From: Corticium candelabrum
Lineage: Eukaryota > Porifera > Homoscleromorpha > Homosclerophorida > Plakinidae
Assembly (NCBI RefSeq): GCF_963422355.1
Contig: NC_085094.1
Coordinates: 1,728,650-1,792,649, forward strand
DNA: 64,000 nucleotides
Reading direction: 5' to 3'
The position numbers were made by a program, and so were the translations under genes. How positions within the stretch are numbered: position 1 is the first letter of the stretch; every line of letters begins with the position of its first letter. Of this stretch, positions 37,501 through 49,500 are shown piece by piece. The notes below the pieces were generated by a model. The model was given only the letters and a program-made list of their open reading frames with translations, did no database searches and was not told the origin of the DNA.

Positions 37501-40500
37501 CTACGGATAAATGGATTGAATAGGTTAGATCCTTTTTTGTCGCAAAGTAAATGTAATGCTAGAGAGAGTCCGTCTGTATCTTCGAAACAACAGCCGGATG
37601 AGTACGAGCAGTTGATTTTGATGGACTAAACAGATAACTTCCAACTGTCATTTTACTGCTGCTGAGTATCATTTTCGTCTTCGTGACATACTTTTCGCTG
37701 GCTTTAGAGAAGATCAGATGTTGCAACAGTTTTATGAAATAGATGACTTACTTAATAGGAGTCTGGAACAGGTTTTGGCACATGCTTTGGTATTTGAAGG
37801 AGCTAAGGACAATGTCTTAGCCACACGAGACAGTTATGATCAATTGGCTCAATTCGTAGATAAGAGGCACACTAAAATTGGATCAGGTAGGAAAGACTGA
37901 AACGAGAAGGGGCTTCTGTTGTATCTGTGGTGTCAAAGACCATTATAGTTTAGAGTGCTCCTTGAAAGATCATCAAAGATCATTATTCTGCCCGGAGTGT
38001 GACAGTTACGGTCTTCTAAAATCTGGATGTCACAACTTTACCAGTTTGCAGAAACCAATATTTTCAAAGCAACGTCGAGACAGTAAAAGGGAAGTGGCTG
38101 AAGCAAAACGTTCAGAATCTAATGAGAGCTGCGCAAATAATTCGGACTCGATCAGAACAAGGTATCGCGATTCTGTGTGTAAAGAGGTTGCGATGGCTGA
38201 AAACGTCCATATTGCTGGAAAAAAGTGGTCGTCGATGTTATCATTGAAAAATATAGATTCAATTTCGAGATGACACTGGTGCCGACGTTTCGTTAATGAG
38301 AAGTCTTGGGTAGCGTTGGGAAAACCGAAACTATCGAAGAATACAGAGAGACTCAGACACGCGTCCGGCAACTTGGGTATACTTCAAAGGCACCATTTCA
38401 AACACAGGACGTTTGGCAATACTCCTCCAATAACTATCTTGTTCTATTTGAAGCAAGGCAAAGGATCAAATCTTTTAGGAATGCATGGATTGCATGGGTA
38501 AGAAAAACAGGTCTTCCTCAAGTATGCATTTCTCACGTCCTTGACAAATCAACAAGCAACGCTTTCTGTTGAAAGACCGTTGCAGTTCAATGTCGGTTAG
38601 AACGAGTTCTATAGACACATTCAGCGAAGTGTTTGGTGATGATCTTGGATGTTCTAGTCAGTCAGTTAGCATCCATGTTCGACCTGATGCTGAACTCAAC
38701 GTTTTTTCCTTATAGAAGACCGCCAATTCACCTTCGGATAAAAATTGAATCGGAATTAGATAGACAAAGAAACGAGGTGTTTTGGTACCTGTTGATACAG
38801 CTCTATGTGTCTTTCCGACTATCAGCGTATTCAAGTCATCTAGCTGGTACGTTAGAATTTGCTGGAACTACAAGCTTCTCAATCGTTACTCGACATTCGA
38901 TGAGCACCCAATTGCGCTTTCCAGGTGACTTATTTAGTGTACTGATTGGTGGTAAATATTTTACAAAATTAGACTTAACTGATGCTTATAATCAACTTAA
39001 AGTTGATGAGGACAGTCAACGATATCTTGCGATCAATACACATAAAGGCCTTTTAGGTATCGTCGACTTCCCTTTGGGATTAGCTCTGCACCAGCGTTGT
39101 TCCAAACAATTACGGATAGAGTGTTGATTTATTATCATGTTATTTTTTAGGGAGAGAGGATATTGTGTATCTTAGAAACTGGTATCTTAGTAACGATAGA
39201 TAATAATGACCGGTATTTAGCAGTCATTGTATTCATAAGAATTAGCGAGTTCTGTTAATCAATTTTATGTGTTGTCTCCCCTTTTATTGAGCAATTCTCT
39301 GAGTTTCTTTGCTACAGAGTGTTTCAGTAGTAATAATATAGGGAGCTACAATGATAGCACGTACCTCGCTCCCACATTTTCTCCATTTCTTCACGTTTTC
39401 ACGTTTTGCTGCGAGGGTGGCTCTATCTATCCACCTAGATCCCGCTACCAAAATGATACCATTAGGCTTCCTTCCACCTTTTGCCAGTACCTATATTTTT
39501 AAGCGTGCTTGGAGTCAAACTGATACGACCTGCCCGCTCCCGCATTTTGATCGTGGCTAACCGAATGTGCGGCTGAACGTGGTACCCTTTATACTAGACT
39601 GCAGCGAGCACACTTACTCGGCGAATTACCATCGCAGAGTATAAGTGGATTTACCCTCTCTCGGTAGAAGGCCCTTACGATGACGCCCGCGAGATTACCT
39701 ATAATAATACCATCTTGTTGAAGTGTTTGGTAGTCTATAGGTTTATCGACGGGAGATGGCATTTTGCGTGGGTCACTATACCAAGGCGGTCAGTGCACTT
39801 TCCGGCCATTTTATTTTAACGGGAGATGCTATAAATCCATGCATGCACCAAGATTTGTCATACGATTTTTCTAGTTTGGGAGTTTATCTCCATATGTTTA
39901 GTGTCGGGTCTCAGAATGAGCAGCGCCGACTCGAGCGATAAATCACTGATGCGATCATGCTTATATAATATGTTTAAGGGGACTCTGAGTTTTTCAAGTA
40001 CACACGGCGTTATAACGCGCAAGGCATAGCCGAGCACGCTATTATAGACTGGTCGTACCGCGCCGAACTTGAAGAAACGCAAACAGGACAGCCACACAAG
40101 ACTACTACCAAAAATGTGCTCAAATTGCAATGTTGCGCTAGTTTTTGCAACCTGCAAGGCCACGTATGTAGAGACGTTCTTCATCCAGTTGTTGGTTAGG
40201 CTAATGACCGGCCGGTTTGGCGCCAAATGTACAGTAAGGGTTTCCACGATCTCTTTTTTTGAAGGGTAAATTTGAAGGCTTTGGACGCTGATGTAAAATT
40301 TTCAGCGGAGAGTAGGCGTGAGTTGCCATGACGGCCATTAGTGTTGGTGCACAAGTCTTGTTCTTTACATCTTTGCCAAAACTATTTTCAGAACATTCAC
40401 GCATTTGACATATACGTAGGCCAGTTGTTTTGTGCTGCGCTGCAAGCAGAGACTGATTCGCTGTAGCTCGCCATCTTCTTTAACATTATAGTAAAGTTGT

Positions 40501-43500
40501 ATTATTAGTTTTCAGAATCATCGAATATTGTACATCTGTACATGCGCTAAGTTTACGACATGCCCTTATATCCTACCTGAAAAAACGCTAAGAAAAGCTA
40601 TTTCAGCATTGAAGATAATCTGCAACATCTTTAACTTTAGAATAAAATTCAATCATTAATTTAATTAACTTTAATGCATGTATAATTTAATGCAGTTGAT
40701 ATTACTTTAGATCTACCAGAATATAACTTAATCTAGGCACTGACGAGCAGAAAACACTACAATGAAAGATGTCACTAAACGTGACTAAACTCCTGCTTAT
40801 TTATGTTTCCGCCGTCTTTCATTTTAGATTCTTCGTAAGACCATTTACTAGTTAAATACGTTGCAATATAAAGAAGTAAAACGATTAATAAATATAATGA
40901 CTGTAAATTTTTATTGCGGGTGGAGCAAGATGCTGCACGGGGACGAAGACTACAATCCTTTGGCTTGGTAAGTAAGTACAGAATTGTGTATATGGCAATA
41001 TGAAGTGTGCAGTAAGTAGCAAGCTTCGTAAGCTAGACTTTCAAAGAAATATTATTATAAGGTCCAAAGTTTAGCCATAGCTCTTCTATGGCTTTCCTCT
41101 CTGTTGGTAATATCTTTTAGACTATGTGTTCAATGTTTAGAATAATTAGTCTTATTTAACAATCGCAGGAACTTAGAAAATCAGTACGTACAACGCATGC
41201 GATATACATCAATAGCTCAAACGTTTTCTATAAATCCATTCAACATAACCGTCAAAAATGAGCTTGAGTGACGTTTTGAAGACGTCATAAAAGGTTCTTG
41301 GTTAGTTATCACTTCGTATAAATAATTTTAATTAAATCTACCGGCCTGATTCGACACTATTATGGCATAACAATTATAGTATATGCAGCACATACGGTAC
41401 ACCACAATGAAACAAAACTGTTATGTATATCACTTACCGTTAACATTAATGTTTGCTTGACTCTGTTCACCTATGTTGCTGGCTGTACAGTAGTATGATC
41501 CTCCGTCATCGACTGTTACATTTGGGATTTCAAGGTAGCTTTCTATAGATGTATCGCTTTTTTTCTCTCTTGAACTTTCAATCATATTGCTTTCTTCTTT
41601 ATGTGACCACCGAATTTGCGGAAGAGGATAACCTGTGGCGTTGCAGGTGATTGTTACCGTCTCTCCCGACCTTGCTACAATTGGATCGTTAGAAATGATT
41701 CGAGCGTCACTTTTTACTGCAATAGAAATTGCACATAATATACACAATTTTCTATGTGTTTCTTATTATCTCACCAATGTATTGAACAGGGTTGGAAACG
41801 TTTGGCCGATTTTCTGGATAGCTTTGTGGATTCGTTACAGAAGAGGTCGTTATGCAACGATAGTCACCAGCAGACGAGATCGACTTGTTCAATGTGAGTG
41901 TGCTAGATATCTCGTGATCAGAAACATCTGCTGCCATTAATAATACTTCGCTAACGAAATGGTAATCTTGTCCATTTAGTTTTTTCTGCCAATAAATTTT
42001 AGGTAGAGGATATCCTGCAGCAGTGCACTCAAATTGTTGTGTATCATTGAAGGATTTAATAACTTCGGTTGGATGACTCGTGATGTAAGGATAAACTATG
42101 GAATGCAAACCGAATAACACCTCGTATACGTATTTTCTTGTAACTGTTCTCACTGTTAACAGTAGCATGTCCAACTACTTGGACGGTTGAGTTTTCATAA
42201 TAAATTCTGCATGAGGCTTTTCCCGCATCTCTCCATTTAATTCTTTTTTGAATTACTGCTTTATAGATGTTTTTCATTCCGTCGAGTGCGGTTACTTTTG
42301 CATCAGTATGCAATTCTCCTGAAGTCTCTATTGTCACCTTCGGTTGAGGCTTTCCCATAAAGATGCATTCTAACGTGTTCTTACCGCCAAGAAACACGCT
42401 AATATCATCAAACCTTACGGTTTCGTTTAAAACTGCAAATGAACAAAAGAAGCGAGTAAACAAGTATTACATGCACACGTACTTAACTAGACTATATATA
42501 GTAACTTGACAATGTTTGTTACCTCTTATCCGGACGCTCGAATAAATTGTTTTGTTATCTGCGATGGTGCGCGCTTCACACACATATTTTTTGCTGCCGT
42601 AGTCTAATTCTAAGTTACTAATTGTAAATTGAGTCGTCGAATTCGTTTCATTGCTTAGTGATACATTTTCAGTTGTCCAGCGTAGCTCGTGCTCACTTTT
42701 CCCCGTGACCGAACATGATAACGTTAGATTGTCGCCCACATATCCATCAGCAGTTGAATTGAATGAGGAAAATTTAATGTCACCTGCTCAGCAAACACGT
42801 CACATAACTGGTTATTGAAGCGTGTTGAAATCAACTCACTGAGTAATTTTAGAAAGATGGATTTGTTGGCAAAACTTGCTTTATTCTTCTTTATTGTATT
42901 GTTGGCAGTACAAGAATACTCTCCTTTGTGTGACCAGTCTACTTCTCCAAGAGAAAGAGTTCGTCTTTTTGTAGTTCTGTCAACATTATGGAGAGATGAT
43001 ACAAGTGTAGACAATTGCTTGTCTCCATGATACCAGTACACATCAGGTGGAGGAAATCCAACAGCAGTACACGGAACAGAGCTGACGTTACTATATACTG
43101 TGACTACTAGAGAATCATTATCAAAGGGTAAAATTCGCGGTTGGACTAAAATATTAAAATTTCCTGATGACTGTAAGACAATGCAAAAAATTTAAATAAT
43201 TACTTACCAAATACAGTCACAGTTTGTTCAGCATTTCCATTGCGGTTGTTTGCAATGCATTTGTAGTTACCTCCATCATACGCAGTGACAACCAGTGAAC
43301 TAATACCAGCGGTATCGTTGTACTCCTTGAGATCTTCAACTAGCCATTCGCTGCCGTTAGGCAAAATCCAAGTTACTGTTGGTGTGGGAAATCCAGCTGC
43401 TAAACATTTGATATTTATTGTTTCTGTTTCGTTGGCAATAACAATTTGGCAACAAGGTGATATCTCGATAGAAGGAGTAACTGCAAGCAACAGTGACAAT

Positions 43501-46500
43501 AATTATTGTACAGAGCAATCTAAAATTGTTATCATAGCAAATTAAATGTTTTAGTTGTAAACAATTGAATTTGAAAGCAACCAACCGATTACTACTCCAG
43601 ACACTTTAATTATTATAAACTTTCTTATCAAATGATGTATATACTGTGACTACTAGAGAATCATTATCAAAGGGTAAAATTCGCGGTTGGACTAAAATAT
43701 TAAAATTTCCTGATGACTATAAGACAATGCAAAAATTTAAATAATTACTTACCAAATACAGTCACAGTTTGTTCAGCATTTCCATTGCGGTTGTTTGCAA
43801 TGCATGTGTAGTTACCTCCATCATACTCAGTAACAACCAGTGAACTAATACCAGCGGTATCGTTGTACTCCTTGAGATCTTCAACTAGCCATTCGTTGCC
43901 GTTAGGCAAAATCCAAGTTACTGTTGGTGTGGGAAATCCAGCTGCTAAACATTTGATATTTATTGTTTCTGTTTCGTTGGCAATAACAATTTGGCAACAA
44001 GGTGATATCTCGATAGAAGGAGTAACTGCAAGCAACAGTGACAATAATTATTGTACAGAGCGATCTAAAATTGTTATCATAGCAAATTAAATGTTTTAGT
44101 TGTAAATAATTGAATTTGAAAGCAACCAACCGATTACTACTCCAGACACTTTAATTATTATAAACTTTCTTATCAAATGATCTATAAACTGTGACTACTA
44201 GAGAATCATTATCAAAGGGTAAAATTCGCGGTTGGACTAAAATATTAAAATTTCCTGATGACTATAAGACAATGCAAAAATTTAAATAATTACTTACCAA
44301 ATACAGTCACAGTTTGTTCAGCATTTCCATTGCGGTTGTTTGCAATGCATTTGTAGTTACCTCCATCATACGCAGTGACAACCAGTGAACTAATACCAGC
44401 GGTATCGTTGTACTCCTTGAGATCTTCAACTAGCCATTCGCTGCCGTTAGGCAAAATCCAAGTTACTGTTGGTGTGGGAAATCCAGCTGCTAAACATTTG
44501 ATATTTATTGTTTCTGTTTCGTTGGCAATAACAATTTGGCAACAAGGTGATATCTCGATAGAAGGAGTAACTGCAAGCAACAGTGACAATAATTATTGTA
44601 CAGAGCGATCTAAAATTGTTATCATAGCAAATTAAATGTTTTAGTTGTAAACAATTGAATTTGAAAGCAACTAACCGATTACTACTCCAGACACTTTAAT
44701 TATTATAAACTTTCTTATCAAATGATGTATATACTGTGACTACTAGAGAATCATTATCAAAGGGTAAAATTCGCGGTTGGACTAAAATATTAAAATTTCC
44801 TGATGACTATAAGACAATGCAAAAATTTAAATAATTACTTACCAAATACAGTCACAGTTTGTTCAGCATTTCCATTGCGGTTGTTTGCAATGCATGTGTA
44901 GTTACCTCCATCATACTCAGTAACAACCAGTGAACTAATACCAGCGGTATCGTTGTACTCCTTGAGATCTTCAACTAGCCATTCGCTGCCGTTAGGCAAA
45001 ATCCAAGTTACTGTTGGTGTGGGAAATCCAGCTGCTAAACATTTGATATTTATTGTTTCTGTTTCGTTGGCAATAACAATTTGGCAACAAGGTGATATCT
45101 CGATAGAAGGAGTAACTGCAAGCAACAAAGACAATTATTATTGTACAGAGCAATCTAAAATTGTTATCATAGCAAATTAAATGTTTTAGTTGTAAACAAT
45201 TGAATTTGAAAGCAACTAACCGATTACTACTCCAGACACTTTAATTATTATAAACTTTCCTATCAAATGATCTATTTTGTGGATAAGTTCACATACAGTA
45301 CACAAGCGTGGCGATGCTATCAAAGACCGCTGGACATCGGACATAGTCCAACTCAGACTGCATGGTTTCTGTGTTTTCAATAGCAGACTGCCATGGAACT
45401 TTGTTCTTCTAAAGCTTGGTTTTTGATTAGACCCTTCAGGGTTGTCCCCAGGATTTTTGTAAGGCAGGGTGGAAATTCTCGTGACCACGCCCCCACCATA
45501 ATTTTTTAACCCAACGCAATTTAACATAGAAGCCAATCAAACTTGCTTGACAGTCTTAGAGATAGTTACCATCGCCACTGACACAAACGGAAATTAACTC
45601 TGATGGAGCGTCATGGGGAAGTAGACTGGCAGCTACGTTGTCTTTCAGTAATGGAACACTCACTTTCGCCAAACTAATCGAGTGTGTGCACATTCTCACA
45701 AGGACTTACCACAATCATTGTGCTAAAAAAAGGAGGGGTTTTAGGTCAAGGATTAGTATGACTCACACATCGCAGTATATCACAACTTGGAATAACCGTC
45801 AAACTAAAAAGTCCGCTAAAGCTTGTGAGAAATTTTGAGAGCTCGAGCAATAGATATTTGATTTGCATAATCAGTCGAGGACACGTGATTGGGAGGGGCA
45901 ACATATCTACAGACCGCATTAATTTGTACTCTATCTACCTACTCTGCTACAATAGATTCGCCTAGATGCTCCCAACAAAATAGCAACAAGAATCAAGCTT
46001 GTTGTGCTAGTCATTGTTATCATTTTTTCGGTCTCTATGGAGAATCTTGTCGCAGTTCTGGCAAGTCTTCCTCATTTATTTCTATTGTTAACCTGTTTAT
46101 TGTTAGTTCTCTAACTAAAGTAATCTAATATTCTGCAGTAGTTACACCCCAAATTCAAAACGTTTAGCGATGCTAGAGGGGAAACTGCAGTTGCTACGGA
46201 CGCAATTGTGGGCGGCGGCGCATGACAACCGCTGTTGCTTTTGGAGTACTTGTATTACAATCAAGTTCATACCATATGGCAGTCATCCTCCTAATTGGTC
46301 TTACTATCACACTAAACATCGCAGGCCCTCTAGGCAAAGAACTAAAATAGTATGCAAAGAATTAGTTGCTTGCCTCAAACAACTTTGTAAATTTTAAGAA
46401 TACAAAGTTTGTTGTCTTCATAGCTACAATAGAGAACAGTAGACTCAAAGCAACTGTTACTAAGACAGCTAATTAAATCAGTGTATGGTGACTCTAAAAG

Positions 46501-49500
46501 AATGCAATTAAACATTTAGCTTATCTGCTTATGTCAAAACGAGGCGAGTCTAGGATGGCGCTTTACACATCACAATGCGGAACTTGTCAGTTTTGGGGTT
46601 AAATAATCGTAGCTACCCCATCTCTATTTGTTACCAGTTGTCTCCGGCTGCTTTCCGTACATGCTTGTACATACATGCTCAGAATTCCGAAATCTACAAA
46701 TTTTCCCAGACCACGCAAAATGTGTGAACGGACCTTATAGTAGCCTCTGCCTACTCAGTAAAGCACGGCGGGCCTATACCAAGCGGGAGCCAAGGCATGG
46801 CGCTCCGTCGTGCCTTTTGTATGCTGTGGACAACCCTGCCCTTTCATCTACATGTCAACGAGAAACCCATTCCATCATAATGACCTACTGATGGACATCG
46901 TTTATGTCAACGGCGTTGTACTTGTGGCAGCCTTATTTGGCAATGCGAGCAACACTTTGCAGTTGAAATGGTGATTATAATATTTTTAAGTTTGATGAAG
47001 AATTTATCTTAGACGACTGAAATTTGTTGGTAACGCGGTTTCTGCTTTACTAGAATTTTAAATTTCCTGCTTTCTGCTTCAAAAAGTTATTCACACAATA
47101 AAATACCGTTGTTTTGCAAATTGCAAGTCACTATGCGAGTTGTATTTAATGTTTTTCTTAACAATGCAATGCTTGCTATCAACAACAAAATACAATCAAT
47201 ACACAGATTTTTTACAGCACAATACATGTGTATGAGTTAATTGATACTAACCGTGGACAACGAATATCCTATTGACGCTGAATGAGTTGTTAGTAACAAG
47301 ACAGCTGTAAGTGCCTCCGCCTCCCTGACTAGTCACATCCAAGCGATATCTTTTTATATCCAGTTTATGTTTTATATCGCTCGTTGAATTCTCTTGATGT
47401 TTAAACCAAGATATCATTGTAGTGCTGTATTTTAGATCTTTGCAGAGAAGGACTATTTCCTGATTGAATCTGACCGTCACTTTCTTTTGTTGAGTAATTG
47501 ACGTAGAAGTCTTGCTAGTATCGATACGAGGAGTTCTTGTTGTTGCATTCAAAGATGGAAGTGTGCCGTTTGTTGTCGTTCCTCCTGCAGACGATTCGGT
47601 GTTATCGTTAGCCCCATCTGCAATGAATTAATTTGCTGCTGCACAACGCAAAAACGTAAACGCATAAACGGAACATGCTTCATTGTTCTAGTTGCTAAAG
47701 CAGTGCATGACATGCATGAGATGCTTAAAGAGCTAGGGGTTCAGAACCATCACCATATCCAAAATAGCATCATGATGCCGACTTAAAATATTTTACTGTT
47801 CGTTGTCACGAAGGCAGGACTCGCTCGAAAAGGCTTTTTCAAATTTTAATTTATATTTGATAAGGTGAAGTCCTATTATAATCTGGGGTTCACATGCACG
47901 CGATCTATTTAATTAGCCAGTTGGCTTTCTCTACGTCTTACCAGACCAGACGAAAACAATTCTAAATTGCTACGGGTTTAGCGCACGTTGGCGGGCGTGA
48001 CCATGCACATTTGCAAAACTATTGATTTGTTAGGGAAACACTACACAAGCAGCATTCTTGGGCAATAAATAATCGTTGTGCTATTGTGGGCTAGAATCAC
48101 TGAGAGGCAGGTTGCATGTAGGCCCAAGCTCCATGCGCGGTAACGGCATTGTCTAACTTGAATGGAACCTTCTTCGACCGAGTGTCGTACATACATGCAG
48201 ACTCCTGTTGGTCACTCTGCGCATGCGAGGCTGCAAGGAATTCCATTGACCAACTTGACGAGGAAATTGAAAGGAATACTTGGAAAACATACCAATTTAA
48301 CGCTGTCAGCGTACTCAGTTTGAATTTCTTCGCATAGGGAACTTGCTTCCTATCAGCCATTTTGGAAAAGTTTGAGTTTGCGCAAGTGTAGCCTCGCGTG
48401 TATCCAGGACGTCTTCTCGCAAGTGCACTGTTGAGTGTAGCTCCTCGTCTTCTTCCACTTGTAGCTTGTTACAAGATGACCTATTTTTATATATATAATT
48501 ACCATAAGCCTCTGATTGGAGTGTCCCTCATGGCCCCGGCTTCCGTGGCCCCGGACTCCGCGACCCACGCCCCCACAGTTCTTGTCACCCAGTTTGTCAA
48601 CATGTCTACTACAGACGCCTCAGACTAGCTCATGCGGATATATGTATACGGTCCCGCTAGCAAGTGTTATGAAGGCTTGCATTCACCGGTTTGTCTATTT
48701 TTTTGTCAATTTTTCTAACGGACGCGCGTATACACCAGTCAGTCCTATATCGTAGTTAGATTGACAGATCCAGAGTTTCTGAAAGGAGTAGGCGCAGTAC
48801 TGGCGATGCGACGCCACGAAACAAAAATTTATTAATTAACTTGCACGGGCTTGCACCCAAGCACACGGGACTGCCAGTTTGTACGTACTCATATCTAGTG
48901 TAAAAAACTGAAAAATTATACCGTGATGCTTCTCCGTGTACTATACTTCCGGCCTCAAAAGGAGTAGGCGCGCTCCTGTTGGGCCAACCTCTTAGGGTCT
49001 AGCCGCTTGTGTATAGCCAACAGTTGCTGAGTACTCCATGCTATACTGAAATTAAGTGCAGTTCTAAACGTCATCTCTATATGTTTGATCTGACTGTCAC
49101 TGCACACAGCACAAAGCTCACTGCACTCAGCACACTGCACACTGCGCACTGCACACTACTCACTGCACATTGCACACTGCACACTGCACACAGCACACTA
49201 CTCACTGCACACTGCACACTGTTCGCTGCACACTGCACACTGCACACACTGCACACTGCACACACTGCTCACTGAGCACTGCTTATTACATGCACACTGC
49301 ACAGCACACAGCACACTGCTTACCGCACACTGCACAGCGCACTGCTTACCGCACACTGCACACAGCACACTGCTCATTGCATGCACACACTACATTGCTC
49401 ACTGCTCACTGCTCACTGTACGCTGTCACAGTACACTGCACACAGCTACACAGCTCACTGAACACAGCACACTGCACTCTGCACACTGCGCAATGCTCAC

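Larger units (their letters stand above)
31561..41437 (-). other. About 9.9-kb intron separating the two duplicated Ig blocks
   Basis: No Ig, FN3 or signal-peptide exon was found. Contents: tandem duplication 32300-33665, a (CA)n tract near 34538-34600, and a deleted Ty3/Gypsy element 37049-39316. The remaining AT-rich sequence is unassigned. It starts with GTAAGTG (41437) and ends with TTTTTAG before 31560. If the two Ig blocks were separate genes, the promoter of the second would have to lie here. Confidence 0.6.

Noticed and set aside
43285..45180. Plus-strand ORFs repeated with a 545-bp period
   Set aside because: They are antisense shadows of the Ig cassette exons.
48097..48360. 87-codon ORF as a nested gene in RPTP intron 1
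   Set aside because: Open in both arms only because the arms are identical; no recognisable family, so not called as a gene.
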